Source of the DNA: Owenia fusiformis
Lineage: Eukaryota; Annelida; Polychaeta; Sabellida; Oweniidae
Assembly (NCBI GenBank): GCA_903813345.2
Contig: CAIIXF020000012.1
Coordinates: 34,546,572-34,610,571 of the forward strand
DNA: 64,000 nt
Reading direction: 5' to 3'
Shown here: piece by piece, positions 37,501-46,300 of the stretch
How the letters are laid out: each line of letters begins with the position of its first letter
Position numbering within the stretch: the first letter of the stretch is position 1
Made by a program: the position numbers and the translations under genes
The notes under the pieces: generated by a model
Database searches by the model: none
What the model saw: the letters and a program-made list of their open reading frames with translations, nothing else
What the model was told of the DNA's origin: nothing

Positions 37501-37823
37501 GACTTTTTGAACTTTTTGAATTGCCAAACGTAAACGGGCTTTGATACATGTATGTGATCCAAAAGGGATTTTCAGTTCACAAACTTACGAGGGAGATCGT
37601 ATCTCATATTTTATATTAAACCTTGTTATTGTAGGTGAAAGCTGGTTTCATGATGAACGTAATCTGTATATTGGTGATTAATTTGGCGATTAATTCCTGG
37701 GGTTACGCCGTATTTGATCTTGGTACCTTCCCGTTCGCGCCAACACACAACCTAACACAGGTGGATACGGTGCAGAATATGACAACCGGTGACAATACAA
37801 CAGCTAGCTATGGTATATACTGA
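22444..37823 (+). CDS. SLC13: SLC13 sodium/dicarboxylate-citrate cotransporter, C-terminal half (7 exons)
   Basis: Exons 22444-22539, 33001-33105, 33366-33454, 33830-33945, 36304-36465, 36927-37064 and 37635-37823 join in phase to give about 297 aa ending at TGA 37821-37823; family members are near 570-600 aa. SLC13 proteins are plasma-membrane Na+-coupled carriers for citrate, succinate or sulfate. Visible landmarks: a cytoplasmic helix RRHYEALGKF; LLLWLTRDP..VPGWA; the KMPWHI..LIGGGVALAKA helix; TEIISNTATSTLLMP, carrying the second SNT sodium/substrate motif; MGTNLSFMLPVATSANA; and a C-terminal membrane span with NLT, NMT and NTT glycosylation sequons. No stop or frameshift occurs. Missing are the N-terminal half and first SNT motif, whose exons should lie upstream. 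Family call very firm; the substrate (A2/A3/A5-like) cannot be decided. Confidence 0.92.
22908..23071. mobile_element. 165-bp MITE, copy 1 (CGGTGTAAAAG)
   Basis: Ends 'cggtgtaaaaggg' and 'ctttcacaccg' are inverted; 'aaattatggtcctactctcc' and 'ggaccatcatttctttcaca' lie just inside. The same element is present at 23331-23500 and 57693-57863. Confidence 0.8.
23331..23500. mobile_element. 165-bp MITE, copy 2
   Basis: Ends 'cggtgtaaaatggtag' and 'aatttcttttacaccg'. It is the same internal sequence as copy 1 ('cagggccagtaagggccgtt'). Its inverted ends are almost exact over 11 bp. Confidence 0.85.
23985..24475 (+). repeat. Tandem duplication of ~236 bp
   Basis: The block from 'ggatgtccttgaaaa.tatg' through 'aggccggggacca' and 'tggtgccacctaaag' occurs twice back to back (about 23997 and 24235), with only small indels such as the G run at 24255-24265. 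Confidence 0.85.
24510..24529. repeat. Poly-G tract
   Basis: An uninterrupted run of about 18 G. Shorter G/C homopolymers occur at 6823, 7141, 9074, 18129, 27610 and 59608. Confidence 0.9.
24951..25445. repeat. 30-bp minisatellite, open on both strands
   Basis: About 16 copies of 'aataaagtactcaaggaatt' + 'aaaggtactc'. The first half alternates 'aaatgta' and 'aaaggta' units (60-bp dimers); the second half is uniform. The + strand translates as (LNKVLKELKV)n over 24909-25505 and the - strand as (STFNSLSTLL)n. The + frame would form a perfect amphipathic heptad-like helix, but there is no conserved start, splice site or flanking domain, and it lies in the SLC13 intron. Treated as a repeat, not a gene. 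Confidence 0.92.
25690..30250. mobile_element. 4.5-kb inverted-repeat structure with ~800-bp arms
   Basis: The left arm (about 25690-26520) and right arm (about 29440-30250) are reverse complements over most of their length: 'ggaaggtcacacattccaac' against 'gttggaatgtgtgaccttcc', 'agttggacttcatgtagggg' against 'cccctacatgaagtccaact', 'gtcacacacaactgcgttta' against 'taaaagtagttgtgtgtgac'. The 2.9-kb interior has no recognisable ORF. No transposase or clear target duplication was found, so it is either a non-autonomous transposon or an inverted duplication. Confidence 0.7.
28140..28400. repeat. Palindromic repeat with TGCAA..CGGGCAATACATA
   Basis: 'aatgatttttgcaacatgta' at 28292 pairs with 'tacatattgcaaaaatcatt' at 28340 around the 'ccctacgggctgcggg' centre. 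It lies inside the 4.5-kb inverted-repeat structure. Confidence 0.6.
30287..30467. mobile_element. 181-bp hairpin MITE (TAGCCCGGACAG)
   Basis: Near-perfect inverted ends: 'tagcccggacagaattgttc' with 'aatggtcacctttt', and 'aaaaggtgaccatt' with 'acaattctgtccgggcta'. Flanking TA/TAC sequence is compatible with a TA target. Confidence 0.8.
30480..33000. other. AT-rich intronic DNA, no gene seen
   Basis: A hairpin-like 'aattaatttaattaatt' tract lies at 32540-32580 and dinucleotide AT at 32470-32500. A - strand frame at 31018-31242 (LASDDTINETIGDYFARVHN) faintly resembles the end of a LINE ORF2, but is not secure. Confidence 0.4.
33001..33105 (+). CDS. SLC13: SLC13 exon b
   Basis: Bounded by 'atttccag' and 'ggg|taag' with GT at 33106. 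It reads FGECVVTGHFVILLLWLTRD then PRFVPGWAIAFKQG, a membrane helix followed by the family's conserved W-x-T-R-x-P-x-F-x-P-G-W segment. It ends in phase 2 (GG|C). Confidence 0.92.
33366..33454 (+). CDS. SLC13: SLC13 exon c
   Basis: It reads YVTDATAAMLLAFSLFVWP then AHIPTIFKRN, with donor 'a|gtaagt'. V-T-D-A-x-x-A and F-x-x-P are family-conserved. Phase 1 out. Confidence 0.92.
33830..33945 (+). CDS. SLC13: SLC13 exon d
   Basis: It reads PKLDQVASILDWETVHSKMP then WHIILLIGGGVALAKAAQ, with donor 'cag|gtaggt'. W-x-x-x-x-x-K-M-P-W...L-L-x-G-G-G-x-A-L-A-K is among the most conserved SLC13 segments. Confidence 0.95.
34110..34490 (+). pseudogene. LINE 3'-end relic in SLC13 intron
   Basis: Colinear with 19720-20080: 'aactcacctagaccagag', 'ctcataggtcggcatcgacc' and 'tatgtattgtttaatgtt'. 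It is more decayed, so the C-x-x-C motif is no longer in one frame. Confidence 0.65.
34501..35519 (-). mobile_element. Mariner-like transposon in SLC13 intron, reverse orientation
   Basis: Ends 'cagggtgttcaggaaataaa' and 'tttatttcctgaacaccctg' are exact inverses, flanked by TA. Inside, 'tagcgctaaggcgg' and 'ccgccttagcgcta' also pair. The - strand of about 34840-35140 encodes transposase pieces FHLDNSPSHTA and (after a frameshift) LKHPPYSPNQALNDLYFF, then FEEGSRGKEFVSKMEEIM and a stop. It is the L-D-N-x-x-x-H-T-A / H-P-P-Y-S-P region of mariner transposases. It is disabled. Confidence 0.88.
35640..35760 (+). pseudogene. LINE reverse-transcriptase fragment (GVPQGSVLG)
   Basis: It reads NAGVPQGSVLGALFFLNGI then a stop. 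G-V-P-Q-G-S-V-L-G-P-L-L-F is the hallmark RT motif before the catalytic box in CR1-like LINEs. The upstream piece NTVINNSS is one frame off. Confidence 0.8.
36130..36270. repeat. Degenerate GTGTTCA-rich repeat before exon e
   Basis: 'aatgtgaacaccatttgtga' and 'aatggtgttcagatga' resemble the interior of the GTAAAACCTGT-family elements (compare 40760-40880). Confidence 0.35.
36304..36465 (+). CDS. SLC13: SLC13 exon e (second SNT motif)
   Basis: Phase 0 to 0. It reads VSGLSDWLALGLRMLTHLPP, then MMTEIISNTATSTLLMPVLG. S-G-L-S-x-W and T-E-x-x-S-N-T-A-T are diagnostic; the S-N-T binds sodium and the substrate carboxylate in structurally known relatives. The acceptor is 'atatag|g' and the donor 'ctg|gtaagt'. 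Confidence 0.95.
36927..37064 (+). CDS. SLC13: SLC13 exon f
   Basis: 46 codons in phase 0: AVEIKVHPLYIMWPAAMGTN, then LSFMLPVATSANAFVFAFGR and LKIMDM. V-H-P-L-Y-x-M-x-P and S-x-x-F-M-L-P-V-x-T-x-x-N-A are conserved. Acceptor 'ttccatttcag' and donor 'atg|gtaaga'. Confidence 0.95.
37216..37290. repeat. Short inverted repeat in last SLC13 intron
   Basis: 'gagtgtccataaacg' and 'cattatggacaccttgta' face each other over about 74 bp. It may be a remnant of a MITE. Confidence 0.4.
37378..37540. mobile_element. Left end of a CACTCCCCTCC-type MITE
   Basis: TA + 'cactccccttcataagtttg' + 'gcaacct' matches the end of the element at 1552-2424. Only one end is evident here; a right-type end occurs at 39571 beyond the SLC13 stop. 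Confidence 0.55.
37635..37823 (+). CDS. SLC13: SLC13 terminal exon
   Basis: It reads VKAGFMMNVICILVINLAIN then SWGYAVFDLGTFPFAP and a polar tail with NLT, NMT and NTT, stop TGA. The family's last membrane helix and the W-x-x-x-x-F-x-L-G-x-F-P motif are intact. The extracellular tail of about 25 residues is longer than minimal and carries three sequons. Confidence 0.93.
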   Translation: MKAGFMMNVICILVINLAINSWGYAVFDLGTFPFAPTHNLTQVDTVQNMTTGDNTTASYGIY

Positions 37824-37844
37824 GTCCCTCATGATACTGCACAC

Positions 37845-38400
37845 CATAACATAGACTAGGTCCTGGCCACGATATTACATGCAATGACATAGACTAGGTA
37901 TAGCCACAATATCACATGCTATGACAGAGACTAGGCCCTAGCCAACAATATTACATGCTATGACAGAGACTACTAGGCCCTAGCCAACAATATTACATGC
38001 TATGACAGAGACTAGGCCCTAGCCAACAATATTACATGCTATGACATAGACTAGGCCCTAGCCACAATATTACATGCTATGACAGAGACTAGGCCCTAGC
38101 CAACAATATTACATGCAATGACATAGACTAGGTCCTAGCCACGATATTACATGCAATGACATAGACTAGGTATAGCCACGATATTACATGCTATGACAAA
38201 CACTAGGTATAGCCACGATATTACATGCTATGATACAGTCCGCGTAGAGCTTAACCACAATATTGAATGCTATGACAAAGAATAGAACCAAAATATTGCA
38301 TGCTATGATGAAAGTCTAGTCCTTATCACAATACTACAGTAAATGACATAGACTAGGTCCTAGCCACAATAGTATATGCTATGATGTAGACTGACACACC
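37845..38400 (+). repeat. ~48-bp tandem repeat after SLC13
   Basis: Ten or so imperfect copies of 'atgacatagactaggtccta' + 'gccacaatattacatgct'. It starts about 20 bp past the stop codon, so it probably lies in the 3' UTR of SLC13. Confidence 0.9.
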
Positions 38401-39000
38401 ATTGCATGCTATGACAAAGACAAGGTCATAGGCAATAATACGCTGTGTCATATCCAGCCAGATCACAGCCTCTAATTGGTTGTTGATATCATTTAAAAAG
38501 TTGTCATTTTCTGTTTGTTTTGGGTACAATGGTTTCTCCATTACAACTGACTTTGGTTTTTCTGTTTTATACTGTACAGTTTTAATACTTTTTTATATAA
38601 TATACCATTGTGCTTTCAATGTAAAATAATGACTAACACGTCATATAAATGCTTTGTGTCACATAGTTTACCGAATAAACTTTTGTATCTATTTCATCTA
38701 TGAAATAAAAAACATTATAAAAAATTGAAGAAAATGGTGTTAAATTTTTTCATCAATGGAATACCTTGTCTACTGACAATGATTCCGAGGCTGTAGATTC
38801 CAGGTAGTAATCATTCTCCATCATCATAGCAACCACAACTTTTTCAAGTTTCTATGATATATTATCAGAATTTCATTGTGTAGTTTGTTGGAACAACTAG
38901 TTACTCTGTGATTCTTTTTTATCAAGTTTGGATAATTTACTCTTACTTACATAATTCATGGAGTATACTCATGCAAAAACGTGCATAAATAAAATAAATT
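38400..39000. other. Likely SLC13 3' flank
   Basis: AT-rich, no ORF of interest. Several 'aataaa' signals (38674, 38702 region) could end the transcript. Confidence 0.35.
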
Positions 39001-39128
39001 AAAGGTGCAACAATTAGTGCAGGGGGCCATTCAACGATCATCAACCAGTGTCAAAATATATTTAAGGTGCAACAATTAGTGCAGGGGGCCATTCAACGAT
39101 CATCAACCAGTGTCAAAATATATTTAAG
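39000..39128 (+). repeat. Two-copy tandem duplication (65 bp)
   Basis: 'aaggtgcaacaattagtgca' + 'gggggccattcaacgatcat' + 'caaccagtgtcaaaatatat' occurs twice without change (39001 and 39066), so the duplication is recent. The frame at 39067-39333 starts in it and is not a gene. Confidence 0.9.
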
Positions 39129-39539
39129 TTTGGATATTTCATCAAGACTAACATATATTTCTATTATCTACAAAGAAACCCCCTGGATGAACTTTATTTC
39201 AGCTGATATTCCTCTTGAAACGTGGTGGATCTTAAAAATCTATAAGTGGGACTCCCTTTATAGAAGCTTTAAACTGAATTTACACTTCTTAATGGTGAAA
39301 TTGATAGTTTATCCATACATTTTAAGAAAATAGGTATGTCAAAGAATATGTTAAGTCAAATATTGACCTTTTTCGAAATTTCTCTCTACAGTCTTTGTTG
39401 CCCCTTTAAACATTTCCTGGACACCTTTTGGTTAGCTAAGGAAACAATGGTACAGGTTGAGCCACAAAAGGTTATCCAAACAAATCTTAATAACTCAAGT
39501 CATTCAGTATGGGTTTTAAGTCATATTTAGCAAAATAGA

Positions 39540-39850
39540 ACCTTGATGCCAAACTTTTGGAGAGGGGAGTGTACATTGTTGCCAAACATTTGGAGGGAAG
39601 TGTACATGTTGTCAAACGTTTGAGGTGTACATCATTGCCAAACTTTTGAGGGGAGTGTACATCGTTGCCAAACCTTTGGAGGGAAGTGTACATGTTGTCA
39701 AACATTTGAGGTGTACATCATTGCCAAACTTTTGAGGGGAGTGTACATCGTTGCCAAACCTTTGGAGGGAAGTGTACATGTTGTCAAACATTTGAGGTGT
39801 ACATAATTGCCAAACTTTTGAGGGGAATATACATCATTGTTATTGTACAT
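39540..39850 (+). repeat. Tandem array of MITE-end sequence
   Basis: The unit is about 60-120 bp: 'gccaaacttttgaggggagt' + 'gtacatcgttgccaaacctt' + 'tggagggaagtgtacatgtt' + 'gtcaaacatttgaggtgtac'. The core equals the right terminal repeat of the 1552-2424 element, so transposon-end sequence has been tandemly amplified. Confidence 0.8.
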
Positions 39851-39974
39851 GACTCTTATTGGAAAGTATTATCAACAAAAATCAGAATTTAATGTATAAA
39901 ATACACAATAAATTTATTACAGCTGATAATATTGCCATGCGGCTATTTAAGCATACTACATTTCAAAACATGAG

Positions 39975-40050
39975 ATAAGATGGGAGAATATCATGAGATG
40001 GGAGAATATCATGAGATGGGAGCATATCATGAGATGGGAGCATATCATGG
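39975..40050 (+). repeat. 19-bp tandem repeat
   Basis: Four to five copies of 'atgagatgggagaatatc' and 'atgagatgggagcatatc'. Confidence 0.85.
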
Positions 40051-40700
40051 CTGTAACATCACAGAATTACCTCCAATTTTAAGAGCGTTGTGTTCAAAAT
40101 AAAAACTCTTTTTTGTTTTAGTTTTGTATTTTTATAGCCTATATTTCATGATATACTCCTGGTAGATTGATAATCTACATTTATATATTAATCAATTTAC
40201 TAATGTTTTTTTCATGAGTGCAAAAACTATAAATTGGGTCAATTTAGCGGTATTTTATTTGGTGTATGTGTACTATTTACTGATTACTAGTGTCTATCTT
40301 GTTTCATATTTTCACCATTTACCAAATATTGGAGTTTTTTTGATTTGTCAAATTCTTGCTGAAAGCGATTTTTGAGGAAATGTTGAATAATCACCAAATA
40401 AAATAGGCGCCAAATTCAAGTAATTTACAATCTATAAGTTAACGATACATGATTCTCAATTGGTCTTGCTAACTAATATCAGACGTTGAAATTGTAAACT
40501 TTATCAAAACACATTCCTTTATAAATAATGTAAAAATCCTGATCCACAATATAGGAATGTACATGTGTAGAATATCACTGTGGGAATGTTTAAATATATA
40601 GCAAAAGCCTACTTGTATATGTTATAAAGGTCCCAGAAGTTTTCAACAGAGCAACATTGAACGATCAAAGACTCCTAATATAGCATGTGCCAATGGATAT
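40050..40700. other. AT-rich spacer, nothing recognised
   Basis: No exon, repeat unit or element end identified. Confidence 0.4.
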
Positions 40701-40708
40701 TAAATCAA

Positions 40709-40893
40709 GTACAGTATAACCTGTCTACATCAGATACCACTCAAACCAGCCAAAAATGTTCTGATTGAACGTGTTCACATTTTGTTTTTTCCATCAATAG
40801 CCGATCTATAGCCGATCAAAAAGGGACCAAGAAGTGTTCACATTGAGAGGTGTTCAGATTAGAGAGGTGTTCGGATATACAGGTTTTACTGTA
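40709..40893. mobile_element. GTAAAACCTGT-family MITE
   Basis: Left 'tacagtataacctgtctac' and right 'acaggttttactgta' are inverted; internal 'gtgttcacattgagaggtgt' iterations. Related pieces occur at 14340-14490, 46512-46640, 47695-47830, 53605-53824, 59148-59290 and 61025-62443. Confidence 0.7.
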
Positions 40894-40899
40894 CATATG

Positions 40900-41800
40900 A
40901 TGGTACTATATAAGAGGAGGGAAAACCCATGATTCAATTGATGACATACGATTTCCTCCTTTGCGCACCTCCTTTCCCGGAAGTATGTATATCTATACTT
41001 CCCTCCATCTTGGTTTTCAAAGTTTTCAAATTGACCTAGATTTAAACCAATCAACGATCGACTCGCTAAACCAATCAGCGACGATGTCATCTCAATACAG
41101 ATTTACATTATAAGGGCGTGTCATCTTTGAACCCTGGGGTTTCTCCCCCTCTTGTTCTATATAAAGTTTATAAAAGCATTTGCAATGAATACATTAATCC
41201 TACTCTATGTTCTAAAATGACTATGGATTTGATAATACCACATCAAAAATGTACACAAAATATTCAATTCCTATTTTACAATTACAGCCACAATTCAATG
41301 TACACTACAAAATATATTTTACAATTATTTTCATTATTTTTACATTACGATTATCTACATCTTGTTGTATGTTAAATTCACATCTATTATCATATTAAAA
41401 TTGTACTTATTTATTTCTTTAAGTCATATGTAGATGTTTATCACAATGTAAATTCAAGTTGATGTTTTACATTTCAAAATTTAAAAACTTCCGCATAATT
41501 TTGTTTAAAACTTTGTTCAAAATGCTTAAAGTTAAACAAAACAAACAAAAAAATGCACCTTTTTCACCCTGTCAACATATATCCGAACACATAATAATGT
41601 TTCTCATAAAAAATCAATCACTATAACATGAAATAATTCATCTAAATGATGTATCAGAAACTGTTACCTCTTCACAATTTCTTCATACTCAAATATATAG
41701 AAATGTTATGTAGTTTCGCTTAACCTCTTGAACCCAGGCTTTAAAATCAGTTGAAACCAGAGATTTTTTCATTTTTGCCAGCTTTTGATATTTTACTCCA
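40900..41800. other. Intergenic spacer, no gene seen
   Basis: Short frames at 40854-41090 (-) and 41118-41375 (+) have no motifs. AT-rich. Confidence 0.4.
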
Positions 41801-41802
41801 TA

Positions 41803-42425
41803 TACAGGGTGGGCCAAAAAAACGCCACTTTTTTTTCAAAACGCTATAACTTTTTTAATTTTTGATATTAAATCATAATTTGCATACCAAATGAAACTTG
41901 AGGTTGTTATCTAGCCATTGATCATGAATTATACACTTTTACTTGACTAAAATATGTCACCAGCGTCTCACTTAAACATGTGGTGTGCCATGAGAAATAA
42001 GCATTTGCAAAATGTTCCTGATCTGATACGGCCTGATGATCGCCAAGCTAATAGCCCTGATGCAAACCCCAGTGAGTGTAGGGTATGGGAAGGTCTCCAG
42101 GAGATTGTATGAAGGCACCCAATCTAGAAAATTGCTCAACTAAAGCTGGCAATTAAGACAGGTTGAAAAAACTTAGCGAACATTTCATTGATACTGCAAT
42201 ATCAGCAAGGCGACTAAAACTAAAATTCATCATCAATTATGGTGACGGACCAATTGAACTCCCCTTTTAGATCAACTATAATCCAAGTTGGAGGACTTGT
42301 TACATTATATTATTACTAAGAACCGTTGGCACTATATAACTGCAAAATTTGGGGTATGTAGGTTGGAAAATAAAAAAGTTGTAGTGTCTTGAAAAAAAGT
42401 GGCGTTTTTTTTGGCCCACCCTGTA
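41803..42425 (+). mobile_element. Mariner-like non-autonomous element (~620 bp)
   Basis: Ends 'cagggtgggccaaaaaaacg' + 'ccactttttttt' and 'aaaaaaagtggcg' + 'ttttttttggcccaccctg' are near-perfect inverses flanked by TATA. At 42051-42110 the + strand keeps the transposase motif NSPDANPSECRVWEGLQEIV followed by a stop, corresponding to S-P-D-x-N-P-x-(D/E)-x-x-V-W. Internally deleted. Confidence 0.88.
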
Positions 42426-42849
42426 TATACAATGATATACAACAGATGATGCTCATTTAAGTAAAATTAGACGACAGAGATCATTTATACACATTCTAAA
42501 TCAATTTCTGTGTAAATTGGATAAAAATTGTTGAAATAAGAGCAATTTTAGTGCAAAAATTGTGATAGATTTTCTCGTCACTCTGAGTTTCAAGGTCTTG
42601 TCACTCTTGGTCATCAAGAGGTTAGCATTTAAAAGAGATGAATACCCTCATGCATGGCCATTCATTTATGGAGAAAATGGATAAAAAAGATATCCTCACA
42701 AAAAGATGTTCTTCAAAAGGAACATCCCTACAAATCATACCTTTGCTAAAATGATATACTGTAAATGCTTGATAAATAAATATTGAAATGAATTTTCCAG
42801 TGTATCTAAAACACGTTTACATCTGCGATACCTTTAGCTGAGGTACATC

Positions 42850-43110
42850 TTAGAATATTAAACAAGAGGGTACATGTTATGTATATTCTAACACTTGAGG
42901 TGTATAGTCAAACATATGTTGAACATAACATGTAAATAGTCTTACACTTGAGGTGTATAGTCAAACATATGTTGAATATAACATGTAAATAGTCTTACAC
43001 TTGAGGTGTATAGTCAAACATATGTTGAACATAACATGTAAATAGTCTTACACTTGAGGTGTATAGTCAAACAACTGTTGAACATGGCATGTACAGTCTA
43101 AAAGTGTACA
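42850..43110 (+). repeat. ~61-bp tandem repeat past the Ig gene 3' end
   Basis: Four copies of 'cttacacttgaggtgtatag' + 'tcaaacatatgttgaacata' + 'acatgtaaatagt'. It lies just downstream of the Ig gene stop (43209), possibly in its 3' UTR. Confidence 0.9.
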
Positions 43111-43208
43111 ATCCAATGAATTTTTAACAAAGTGAACAGGTCATATGACATTCGTAGGTGCTTGGCACTTTCTCCAAATATGGTCTCCATGTCCTTATAT
43201 GGCAAGTT

Positions 43209-43309
43209 CTAATGATTCAAGATGGAGGCTGCAACCATGGCGATGACAAATGTAAGTGAGGCTGCAACTTGAGATGATGCTGCTTTTGTTTCGTCAGCTT
43301 TCGGCTTTT
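43209..43309 (-). CDS. Ig-protein terminal exon (GPI-like signal)
   Basis: It enters in phase 1 and reads EKPKADETKAASSQVAAS then LTFVIAMVAASILNH and TAG at 43211-43209. A small-residue cluster (A-A-S-S) as candidate attachment site, a spacer and about 16 hydrophobic residues to the end fit a GPI signal better than a membrane anchor with a tail. Confidence 0.85.
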
Positions 43310-46300
43310 CTGAAAACAAAGATTCATACAAATGAGACAAACATAAGATTTATACAATCTAGAAAATGTTGACATTTTGTTGGGTTGGAGATGTGGTCAT
43401 TTCAAGTACAAAATGTACCATCTACATGATATATACATTTTTCTTCAACAACTGACTCACAGATGTCAGATACATCAAGAAAGGTAAGTTTTTACAGAAC
43501 TTTCTTTGAATATTGAACTAGAACTTCAATTTACAGCAGATGTTCAGAAGGGTAAAGATGATGGGTACAGAGAATGGGGGCAGACATGGGAAATTAGGAC
43601 ATACACACCTAGCAAGTTATTTATTCAAACACCAAATGGAGCATAAAACTATACCCAATTTGGGGCATACAAACACAGTCAACAAGGGCATACAAAACAG
43701 CTAATGAGTGCATACGAACATAGCCAATAAGGGCATACACAAAAGTTAGGTATATGTTAGAGGGCATACAAATACAGCCAATTAGGGTATACATGTATAA
43801 CAAATTAGGTATACAACCAGAGAGCCAATAAGAGCTTACAAACATAGCCAATGAGGACAAATAATAACAAATTAGGTATAGAATACAAAGTCAATGAGAG
43901 CGTACATACACAGCCAATGAGGGCAAACAAACACAGCCACTGAGGGCATACAAACAGCCAATAAGGGCATATAAAACAGCCAATGAGGGTTAACAAATAT
44001 AGCTTATGGGGTATGGGGCAAACAAGTTTAGCCAGTGAGGGTATATATAGCCAATAGGGGCATACAAAAATAGCCAAATATGCTCAGTAATAAACAAAAT
44101 AAAACTGGAGAAACATAAGTAAAGGAGAATGATGCAAATAACAGGGTTCCAGTGATATCGTGCTTTTAACCTGATTCATGTGTTGTTGTTAAAATCTCTG
44201 TCAGAAAGAAAAACCCAGAAGCTACAAATAATAGTAAACAACATTATAATAGTGGATGCATATTCTAATCAAAGACAAATAAATATTGATATGTCTCTAA
44301 ACATCAAAACCAAAAACCAAAAAGTGCCTTATACTATAGTCCTCAAAAAATGTTCAGGACCAGTCTTTTTCAGTTTCTCTTTCGTTTCGTGCTTAGAAAA
44401 CAGAGTTCAAACATACGTACAGGGGGTTTAACATGTAAACCTATGAGGAAAAAGACTGGTCCTTAACCTTTTTTAAGATGCAACGTAAACAAAAGAACCA
44501 GCCTGGTCATACATTTCAAAGTTGTGTCATTGCCATGACAATCACTTTTTACTCTTAGCCAATAATAGCAAACAGAAATTTATATTTATCTGGGAGAACT
44601 GGTTTAACCAACTGATCAATGGAAATAATCCATCCTTGCAAATTGGGCAATCATGTTTCAAATGTAGAATACTCATGGGTCGGTTACTTTATATGAGCCC
44701 ATTTTTCAGCATAAACAGGATAATAGCATGTCAACTTATGCTTCATTCAATTCTGACCAGAAATTTGTATGACCTGTACACCACAAAATAAAAATAAAAT
44801 AAACATTTAAGGAGCAAATAAATAATAAGTGTGAGTGTCTTAAAACTAACTCCTAAATAAAGTTGATGCATAAATCATAAGTGATATACATGATCTTAAA
44901 GAAGCAGCAAAGACTAGTGAATGTAGCATTCTTTTAGAAACACAATGCCGAAATTCCCCTTCCAATCTAATAACATTATTTTCTGAAATATCCAAATTCA
45001 TTAGAATTGCCATAAAATAAAATCAGAACTGCTTTATTTTTTAGGAAAGACAAGGATTGGACACTGGTCCCCACGTGGTTTTAGAGAAAAAATACTGAAA
45101 AATTGTGACAACATTTAGCTAGAACCTATCTCTTAATTTGTCATTAGTCTTTGCAGCCCCTTTGTGGTAAACTAAGTATCAGACAATGCTTAGCTATATG
45201 AAAAGCTACATAACGCAATAGAAGATATCAAATCTCAAGCAAGAATTAACCACCTACATTATCAAATGTAGATTAACTCTTAGCAGTTTGGTGGACATTT
45301 TTAAGTGACTTTGCTCATCATAATAATCATGTTTTGGATGAATAATCTCACAATCAGACCACCGAGAAGTTTGGATTGGTGATATACAGTGATCTCGCTA
45401 GGATTTTTTGTCAGGTGGGTACAAAATTCTCATTTTCACAATTCAGACCAAAAATGGCCAAAATATGACAATTTTTCATGATTTTTCTCATTTTCTAGAA
45501 GTTGCAAATGGATTTTCAGGTGGATGTAAGCCTTTTTCAAAATCTCAGGTGGATGCTGTGCCCACTTGCTTTAATACTGGGGAGATCACTGTATGTTAGG
45601 CTCAAACTGCTAAGAATTGTGGTATAAGTTAGTTCAAAATAAAGGAGACATCAGCATTTTTCTAGCGTAGTCTTATTGTATCAGGCCTTTATCTCACCCA
45701 CATTCAACTTAATCTGCCTTCCTACCAAACATGATTTGCCTCCCTAATCTATCAAATATAATATTGAATATTTCAGCAAACATGATTTGCCTCCCTCATC
45801 CAATAAGATTTGCCTCTCTCAATAAACATGATTTGCCTCCCTCATCCAACCAATTTGCCTCTTTCAGCAAACATTATTTGCCTCCCTCATCCAATAAGAT
45901 TTGCCTCTCTTATTAAACATGATTATCCTCCTTCATCTATACAATTTGCCTCCCTCATCCAATAGGATTTTACCTCCCTCATCTATCCAATTTGCCTCTT
46001 TCACCCAGAATTTGCCTTCCTCATCAAACCTGATTTTCATTTGCCTGTCCAAAATGATCGCCAGAAAGAAACAATTTATGAATAATTGAATTGGGAAGGG
46101 AATGATGACACTTACATGGCTAGGGTCAAAAATAGGTGAGGCTTTAATAATGATCAAATAAGGTGAGGAAAAACTTCTTTAATAATTACAACAGTATAAA
46201 AATTTTAAAACCAGATACATTTTTTAGATAAATTTTATAATTTTGGGGGGTAATTATTCCTAGCCAACTACTGATGATGTCAACTTAGTGATGTCAGTTT

